From NCBI RefSeq assembly GCF_023078275.1, contig NC_062980.1, forward strand, positions 16,262,783 to 16,326,782: a DNA stretch of 64,000 bases, given 5' to 3'. Below are positions 22,301-31,300 of this stretch, piece after piece. The stretch comes from Leguminivora glycinivorella (taxonomy: Eukaryota > Arthropoda > Insecta > Lepidoptera > Tortricidae). The translations under genes and the position numbers were made by a program. The stretch's first letter is position 1, and the number at the start of each line of letters is the position of its first letter. The notes beneath the pieces are model-generated. The model was given only the letters and a program-made list of their open reading frames with translations, was not told the DNA's origin and ran no database searches.

Positions 22301-25300
22301 GGTGATTTGCGTCTCGAACAATATCGCTTGCATTTGGCTTCTAGTGGGGTGTTCTGTGTTGCCGGCCCTTATAGATGGGTGTACGCTCTTTTCTTGAAGG
22401 TTTGAAGGTCGTATCGGTCCGGAAATACCGCTGGCGACAATCCATTCCACAGTTTAGCTGTGCGAGGCAGGAAGTTTCTGGAGAAACGCACACTTGAGGA
22501 CTGCCAACCATCTAAATGATGGAGATGGGAATGTTGTCGCGTAGGACGATGGCGGAAAAAAGCGGTAGGGATTAATCCGAACAATTCCTCGGGGCACTTT
22601 AATCATAATTGATAAATAAAATCCAAAATATCTAAAACTGAGGCCAATTTTCTTTGAATCCGAAGACAACGATGGTAAAAATTTTGAATTAATATATTGT
22701 ATTTCAGTACCATTTTATGAGGCAAACGCCTTGTTTTGTATCGCCTTCGCTTCCGCGTAAATGATCCAGTTCATTTTAGAATTCATCGAAATCTTTACTG
22801 TGCAGTGCTGCATCTGCGCAAGAATAGCCCATGACAAGGGCAATGGCAGAATCCTGTCGATGTACCCCTTAGATTTAAAGTCCTAGAACTGTCAAAAGGG
22901 CTTCTCCTCGTTGATTTCAGCTTCGTACATGCCCGTATGTTCTGAGTTGTGACGTCATGCCATTCATATTCATACTAATATTATAAATGGCAAAGTGTGT
23001 GTGTTTGTTTGTTTGTCCGTCTTTCACGGCAAAACGGAGCGACGAATTGACGTGATTTTTTAAGGGGAGATAGTTGGAGGGATGCAGAGTGACATAGGCT
23101 ACTTTTTGTCTCTTTCTAACGCGAGCGAAGCCGCAGGCAAAAGCTAGTTAAATTATATATTAGCTACTTTTTCTTCCAGGCATACAAATAGGCACGATTC
23201 TGACCATGCCAGTTTGCGGCGTCCTATCTTCGACATCACTTGGATGGACGCTCATATTCTACACAATGGGTGTGCTCGCGTGTGCCACTGCTATTATATG
23301 GTGGGGCTTAGCGGGAAGTAGTCCGAGGGAACATCCTTGGGTGAAGCAGAAGGAGCGAGAGTATATTGAAGGCTCGCTTAATTCTAGTGGGAAGGTATTT
23401 TTTTTTTTTCATTTATTTTAGAAGCCTCTTAAGAACAGACAAACGCCTTATTGGAAAAAAAACAGTTGTTGTCGCTCCGTGACGACTAATGAGGAATAAA
23501 GTGAGGCAACGGAACCCTTAAAGTACATCGACATGACGTAAAGTACAAAAACGGAATGTTAACCCGATCATGGAAACTATAGGTAGACGTAATATCATGA
23601 ATAATAAATTAACCATCCGTTCAAGGAAACTCACGATTTTAATGATATTTTCAGGCCTGCCCTCCCATCCCTTGGCGCAGCATTCTCACTTCGCGGCCTC
23701 TCTACGCAACGGCCATTGTCCACATCGGTTTCAACTGGAGCTTCGTCATGTTTCTGGTCCAAATGCCTACTTACTTAAAACAAGCTCTGGGAATAGACTT
23801 GCAAAATGTAAGCATAAAAGATAAGTACTATACCAATCAAGTGATTGGTACGAGTAAAGTACTTATAATAAAATTATAGTCATGAGTATCTAAAGTAACT
23901 ACCAATTTATCCATCAGGACGCTAAATGGTCTCAAAAATTGCGGACGATGATGCTGATGGTATAAGAAACGTCACAAGAGAACGGGGTTCACAAGAACGT
24001 GTTAGAAGTTCAAAAGAAAACGTCCGAATTTCAATTTCGACCGCGCGATTTTATAAAAGTGGCTGGCTTATTCCAGTACTGGATTATTCATAAAGTGTTA
24101 ACTATTCATAAAGACACAGACAGACGACCGGTCTGGCTCAGTCGGTAGTGACCCTGTCTGCTAAGCCGCGGTCGTGGGTTCGAATCCCGGTAAGGGCATT
24201 TATTTGTGTGATGAGCACACATATTTGTTCCTGAGTCATGAATGTTATCTATGTACCTATATAAGTTTGTATTTATATATTTAAGTATCGTCGCTTAGCA
24301 CCCATAGTACAAGCTTTGCTTAGTTTGGGGCTAAGTTGATCTGTGTAAGGTGTCCCCAATATTTATTTATTTATTTATATTTAGCACCTTAATTTAAAAA
24401 AAATGAATGTCCTACGATGAATACTCTTCAATACGACACTTTCAGAGTTCTTCACTCTCGGCTCTCCCGTTCATCGGACAATGGATAATCCTTGTGATTT
24501 CTGGCGTGTTAAGCGACTACCTAATCAATAGGAACATCCTAAGTCTGGACGCTACTCGGAAACTTTTCAACTCAATAGGTACTTATGCAAAAACAATCAT
24601 GAATTTTTAGACTAAAGGAAACAATTACATCTCCGGCAGGACTCGAGCCTGCTAGTTTATGAAATACTGGTCCAGCCATTCTGACCAAATGAGCCGCGGA
24701 TGCCCGCTGGTTGGTTTAAGCTTGGTTTCTTTGTTATAAAATGCAAAAATGATGTACACTCAATACCACACAATAACGCGTTTGCATAACTACTAACTTC
24801 AATACAGTGGAGGACGCTTTTTACTGCAGCTAACTGTTCATACATACTGCAATAATGATAAAGTTATACTTTAATAACATTCAATGACCATCGTAAGCAA
24901 GTAGCAATTACTTACATACAAGGCTTTTACCAGTTTCCCATATACTTCTTGGTAATGAATGTACCTATAAGTCTTCTTGGGCTTCCTGGTAAACTCTTAA
25001 CTTATATTTATTTATTTTATTTTTACGGTGTCAGATATTTATTTCTCTTAAGATTTACAATAAATCTCTAACAGAAAAAACAATGTTTTGTATAAATCTA
25101 GGTAAGAGAGGGTAGCATGTAATAACAGTAAGAATAATATATATAATAACTCGCCGTGGCAACAAAACCGATGCGGCCATGATGGGGATGAGATGAGTCC
25201 ATCTGTGTACTCCAAGTACATTCTTACTTAATTTAAATTTATTTATTTTATTTTTAATTCCTTACAGGCTGCATAGGTGGCGGTATTGGTCTAATCGTGA

Positions 25301-28300
25301 TGTCGTTCCTCACAAGTGAGCACCAGAATATCGCTGTAGCAGTTATGACAATCACTGGCGGAATTTTGAGCAGCAGCGGGTGTGGTTATGTTGTAAGTTT
25401 TCTTTACCTTTGAATGTAATAGTTACAATATATAAAGGGTGTATTTTTATATTTGACATTATTTAAGGAATAATCGATGGAATCAGGCGTTACTTTGAGG
25501 AAATCCATATGAATCAAAAACTAGAACATTCCTTTGCTAATCCGCGAATAGATAACGTAACAGTCCGAAGTTCCGCAACTGACCCCTGGGTCAGCTCCTG
25601 AGGATGCCTCGTAGAGAGGCGAAACACGTGTCTAGTTTTAATTTGTATTTTTAGTGGTGGGTTGTTATATTTATTTGCGTATTTATTTTTGCGGTGGGAG
25701 GGTGGGAAAATTAATTGCATGTAAAAAATACGCAAGTAAGTATAGGGTTGCAAAAAAACGGTTTTTTTTTCTAAAACATGAAAAAAAAACCGTTTTTTTT
25801 CTAAAGTACGAAATCTCAAAATTTGCAAAGTAGTTAATACTTTCATACGGTTTTTTAGACTTAATGTTAACTATTAAACGAATTTAATCAAATAACTTTA
25901 ATTTCTGGTCTTATAAAAGTAACATTTACGAAATCTGTAGTTGGTAGTTATCACTATTTACTGTTGGAAACACCACCGCCTCTCCACGCTACACGCAGCA
26001 TCGGGGATTCCCCAATAAACGTTTGTATACTGAATGTTAATTGAATTAAAATGTACGTTATTGTTATTGAAACACGTAACAACTCACGAAAAACCGTTAT
26101 TGTCGTATTATTTGTTCATCTGAAAAAAAACCATATTTAGAAAAAAACCCATGGTGCTCGGTTTTTTTTTCATGTTTTTTTTTCACAATTCTGAAAAAAA
26201 AACATTTGGTTTTTTTTCTATTTACAACCCTAAGTAAGTATAACAGGTTGGCACTGTTAGACTTGCACGTTATCTATTCGCGGATTAGCAAAGGAATGTT
26301 CTAGTTTTTTTTATTATTTAAGATGAAAATATTGTCGGTTATAAATATATTAACATTCTGCACGTTACGATGGTAAGACTGCCTCTTCAGTTCCCTTCGA
26401 TTATTGGATGGATTGTGTTTTCTAATAAAGCAATCAATTTATGTATTAAACCACTACCATTCATTTATTTATTTTTCCACTTTCCGACTAACCTTTTGTT
26501 TTCAGTTAAACCACATCGATCTCTCTCCTAATTTCGGTGGCATTATGTACGGTATGACCAACTGCGTTGCAAATCTGGTTGCTATCTTGGCACCTCTCAG
26601 TACTGGCTTCATCCTTGGTGATCATCCAGTGAGTATCATCATTCGTTTTTGCAGCACAATTTGCTTTTTAGGGTTCCGTACCTCAAAGAGTACTCGTGTG
26701 TCTGTCTGTCCCTCTGTCACAGCCGATTTCTCCGAAACTACTGGATCGATTTACTTGAAATTTGGCACACGTATGTAAACCTGTGGCCCAAAGACGGACA
26801 TGTAATTTAATTAAATGAAATTTAATCACAGGGGTCACTTTTGGGGGGTAAAATTGAAAATTAAAAATCAAAGTTATTAAAACTATATTGTGTTACATAT
26901 CAAATGAAAGAGCATTTTACCAGCATCTGAAATATATATTTTTTATATTTTTTGTTTCGGTAATTTAGAAGTAATTTAAGAAAATAAGCAAAAAATGACC
27001 ATTCCCCCCCTTATCTCCGAAACTACTTAGCGTAAAATTTTCAAAAAAATACACGAGATAGCCCTCTACCTGTAGATTACAGGAAAACCTATTAGAAATC
27101 TTCAGTCAAGCGTAAGTCGAACTTAAGACAAAAAAACTTAGATTACGAATTTCACTCACTGCCGCTGCAAGTAGTTACTAAACGTCTTAAAATTGTGTAG
27201 GCGCGTTGGACAGGTACAAAAGCAATTAATTTCTGTTTCGTTTTGTTTCAGAAATTGAAAAAAAAAAATTCATTTTCCAAAATGACTTAAGTTCCTATTA
27301 AAAAGGGAGCGCTTAAGACCGTTTAGAACTTCACTGACCATAATATTGCCCACATAGGTCCAAAAAAAGGTGTATATATACGAAAACAAAAAAATTGTGC
27401 CACCGACAACCAAAATCTGAAGTCCATTTTGCTCTATCTCTTATCGTTTCCGAAATATACGAAATTGAAAATACGAAATTTAGTGTACGTTGCCATTACA
27501 TCTCGTCAGGCGCTCATGTATGGAAATGTCGAAATCCGACTCGCACTTGACCAATTTTCATAGAAACTTGTGTTTTATTTAGTTTTGAAGGAGGTTTCTT
27601 GTTTTTAACCACTAACGCAAAAACGACGGAGTGTTATAATAATAATAGGTTTGACGCTTGACATGTCTGTCTGTCTGTCTGTGGCATCCAGGTGGCATCA
27701 TAGCTCCCGAACGAATCAATCGATTTTGATTTAGTTTTTAATGTTTAAGGTGAATTCATCGAGAGTTTTTTTTGTACCACGTAGGTGGCAAACAGGCATA
27801 CGGTCCGCCTGATGGAAAGCGGTCACTGTAACCTATGGACGCCTGCCACTCAAGGAGTGGCACATGTGCGTTGCCGACTCATTAGAAACTTGTACAAATC
27901 TGTAGTTAGAAGGGGCCTGGGTGCCGTGCCGACGACTCAAAGGACAATCTATTGTCTCGTTGAGCTCTGGCTGCCTTACTTACCGGCAGGAACACAACAT
28001 TGAGTAAGGTCTTGTGCTACTTGACTGCGGTCTTTTGTAAAGCGGAGGTACTTCCCCAGTTAGACTCTGCTCTACCTTAGAGTATATTCAATTTAGTATT
28101 AGAGTTATCAGTCAAGAAATTCAAATGCAGCGCCATCTATTATTAGTTTCGACAACTTTTCATGTGACTTTCCATGCCTAAAGGTTCGCACAAGTTCAAG
28201 TCGCGTAAATTACTTAGTAAATTTTGCCGAGAGACGGCGCTAAATACAATAATGCTCATTAGAGTACCTATACTTCTAGCCGAAGACATACATAACTCCG

Positions 28301-31300
28301 TATAGACAGATAAAGTCTAAGAAAAAAACGTACTTACCTCAGTACCACACAGAAGAAGGGCTCAGCTAGATGGCGCTAATATTAATATTTGATATTTTAA
28401 AACATATCAAGCTAAGAATATGGGTCAAATTGTCAAAACGGAGGTTCAAAAGTCTTAAGCCTACGTCGAGAGATGGCAGTCTATGCACTGTGATTACACA
28501 TTTTACTCTTACTTTGAGTCTATAATACGCGATCTTCTTTGCTTCTTAGCACACCTCGGACACTGGTGATCAAATATATTGAAAGAGGCGCATTCCTAGC
28601 ACACACTCACACAGTCTTAGCTCGTGTAGGTGAACGTACTATGCTTGTATGAGTGAAATATGATAGGTCGAATGTTCGTGTTATTGACAGGCGGTAACTG
28701 TGAGGTAACCGAGAGGGGGTTGGCGGCACTTTCAGCGGGGAGCGGGGATGGCCATACTGTACGATAGTACTCTTTATTATTAGATCAGTCAATGAATGCT
28801 CAAAAGGGGGGTCTAGGTGGATTGACCGAAAGCAGAAAGTTTCACTATGGGATGTTGTTAGGGGTAGTCAGGAGACATACCTACATACTGAAAGTTCTCG
28901 GACTTTGGACGTGAGCTCGAAGAGGGGTGATGAAAAAGGTCCCATTTTTTGGTTTTTTGCTCATATTTCAAAAACTATGCGTCATACGAAATTTTGGTTT
29001 ACTACACTTCGAAAGCTTATAAAATTCTCTATAACTTTTATCTGGAAACTTTTTTTCTATTCCTAACCATTATCTAGGTATGAGCTCCTAAAAACTGTTA
29101 ATTTTTTATTAAAAATAGTTTTCCCCCAACTTTTTGCTTCATACATTGCTCCATATCTTGAAAAATATTTATCTTAGACAAATGTTTTCTTAAAAAATCT
29201 TGTAGATCATTCAAATACCTTTCATAATATGTAGACATATGCTTCTGTGTCATGTACTGTTGAACAATTATACGACTTTAAAACGAAATTAAACAACAAA
29301 TGTATGTGATAAACGTGTAAAATATGTATTTCATGAACATGATTGTATTACGATGCTGTATAAATGCATTCACACAACAGGTAACAATACAATTAGCTGT
29401 ACACACAGACCAACCCCTATAGACATCCATTACAAGACGACTCGCGGTCGCCAGCCTTCCTAGTATTTGCACTGATATAAGCGCGGGCGCTTGCCGTGCC
29501 CGATCATTATCGACCAAGTAACAGACCCGAAAGCAGCGCGTGTTTTTCGCACTAAAAAATTGGAAAAGGGTATTTTGATGCCTTAAAGATGTCCACCTGT
29601 AGTGTGAAATGGTGTGGAAAGGTAACAAGAAGCTCAAATTTAAAAACAGACGGCATTACATTCCACAAATAAGTCATATTTATAATTTATTCAGAGCCGG
29701 CATAGGTCAACTTACATTGGCCACTTACGCGTCAGTAGAGGGACAGTCATACTTCTGTCCCTTTTCATCTGGCGCGACTGCCCGCCGTCCTTGAAACGGC
29801 CAATCACAGCGCGCTTAACACATTCCCCGCCCGCTCCTCGCACCCCAAACACTGGTGACTCGTATCGCGAACAAAATATACAAGATTGCCACTCTATAGG
29901 AGGTTCTCTGTGGCTATACATAAAGGCCTTCTCACACACACATCTACCACTACTACAATCTGTAGTGCACCGGCAAAATATTAACTTCAGTATTTCTTCC
30001 GAAGCAGCTGGTACCTACTTTGGTTTGCACAGGAATCAGTAAGTTGCTTTCGTTCCGTGCCCATCCCCATTCATCATCCTCCTTGCGTTATCCCGGCATT
30101 TGCCACGGCTCATGGGAGCCTGGGGTCCACTTTGACAACTAATCCCAAGATTTGGCGTAGGCACTAGTTTTACGAAAGCGACTGCCTTCTGACTTTCCAA
30201 CCCGAAACTAGGACTTATTGGAATTAGTCCGGTTTCCTCTCGATGTTTTCCTTCACCGAACAGTGACTGGCAAATATCAAATGACATTTCGCACATAAGT
30301 TCAGAAAGTCATTGGTAAGAGCCGGGTTTGAACCCGCTACCTCCGGACCGAAAGTCAACGACACCCCCAGGATAAAGGAAGACACTGATGATAACGGCGG
30401 GGAGGATATTGTCTAAGATACAGTTGTCACATCTGATCCAGATGACATGGAAGAAACAGTTTCAATTTGTTTAATTTATTTGGGACAACAAACACAGTAA
30501 CACACAAGGTTATAAATGTTATAATAGAGAATTGCAGAGTTGACAGTAGTAAGGTTTGAGACCAATTTCGCTTTCAGAAACGAGCTGTCAGAAACGACCT
30601 GTAGGTACACACTCCGGCCAAAGAACTCTTTAAAAAATAAGAATCCTTACACTGCCTGCAATAGTTATAATGCAGGTAGCCATTTATGTAAGACAGAACT
30701 TGGCAGCATACAAAACTGTACTATTATATATTCTGTGACAAAACTAACAACATGTATTCCAAGTACAACACTCGAAATGCCGGAAAGTTAGTAGGTATCG
30801 ACCGTAAATTGGCGAAATCCAACAAATTAACACATGTGATGGTCTGATGGACCGTGCCGTCTATAATAAATTGCCGCAATATGTGGTTGAAGCGCCTAGT
30901 GTGTCGAACTTTAAGTATCGCTTAAAAAATTGGCTGGTCGAGCACCCGTTCTACACTTAAATATGACAATTTTTTTATTACCTAATTAGAAAAATATTTT
31001 TGTTCATTTTTTATGTGAATATTGCCTAACTTTTTGTAATTTCAATCTTCTGTCTATTTATTCTCTAAGTATTATTTTTGTATGAATATTATTTTTTTAA
31101 ATCAAATCTTGACGTGTAAAATGGCGTTACAAATAAATGAATATGAGTATGAAAGAAATTTGTACGGAACCCTCGGTGGGCGAGTCCGACTCGCACTTGG
31201 CCGATTTTTCTTGTTTAATTGTTGACCCTAAAGTACCTAGTACCTACCTAACATAATAAAAAAAACCCTGTGTCTGTCCTAATTTGTAAATAATCATTGT

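Larger units (their letters stand above)
21280..22358 (+). mobile_element. P-like non-autonomous element 1 (family I, 1079 bp)
   Basis: Flanked by perfect 8-bp duplications TTGCCGGC (21272-21279 and 22359-22366). Eight-base duplications, ends beginning CACAGA, and a THAP-type first exon are together diagnostic of the P superfamily. It contains a CCTTGCGTTATCCC-family repeat at 21958-22115. No transposase catalytic region. It interrupts a LINE fragment. Its sister is the copy at 47928-52533. Confidence 0.88.
21160..22612 (-). pseudogene. 3' end of a non-LTR retrotransposon, split by a P-like element
   Basis: On the minus strand, 22590-22367 encodes the C-terminus of a LINE polyprotein (VRFSRNFLPRTAKLWNGLSP, then FKKRAYTHL). 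The 3' tail continues at 21279-21160 (GCAGTGATCGCTTACCACC, GGCGACCTGTCTGCTCG). The P-like copy at 21280-22358 interrupts it with an 8-bp duplication. Only the end of the LINE is present (5'-truncated, inactive). Confidence 0.8.

Noticed and set aside
24126..24200. tRNA gene
   Set aside because: A and B boxes are present, but the 3' half does not close an acceptor stem and the same head plus body recurs elsewhere; it is a SINE.
29589..29672. Functional THAP protein
   Set aside because: Only the first 27 residues are present; the second metal-binding pair and the AVPTF motif are missing.
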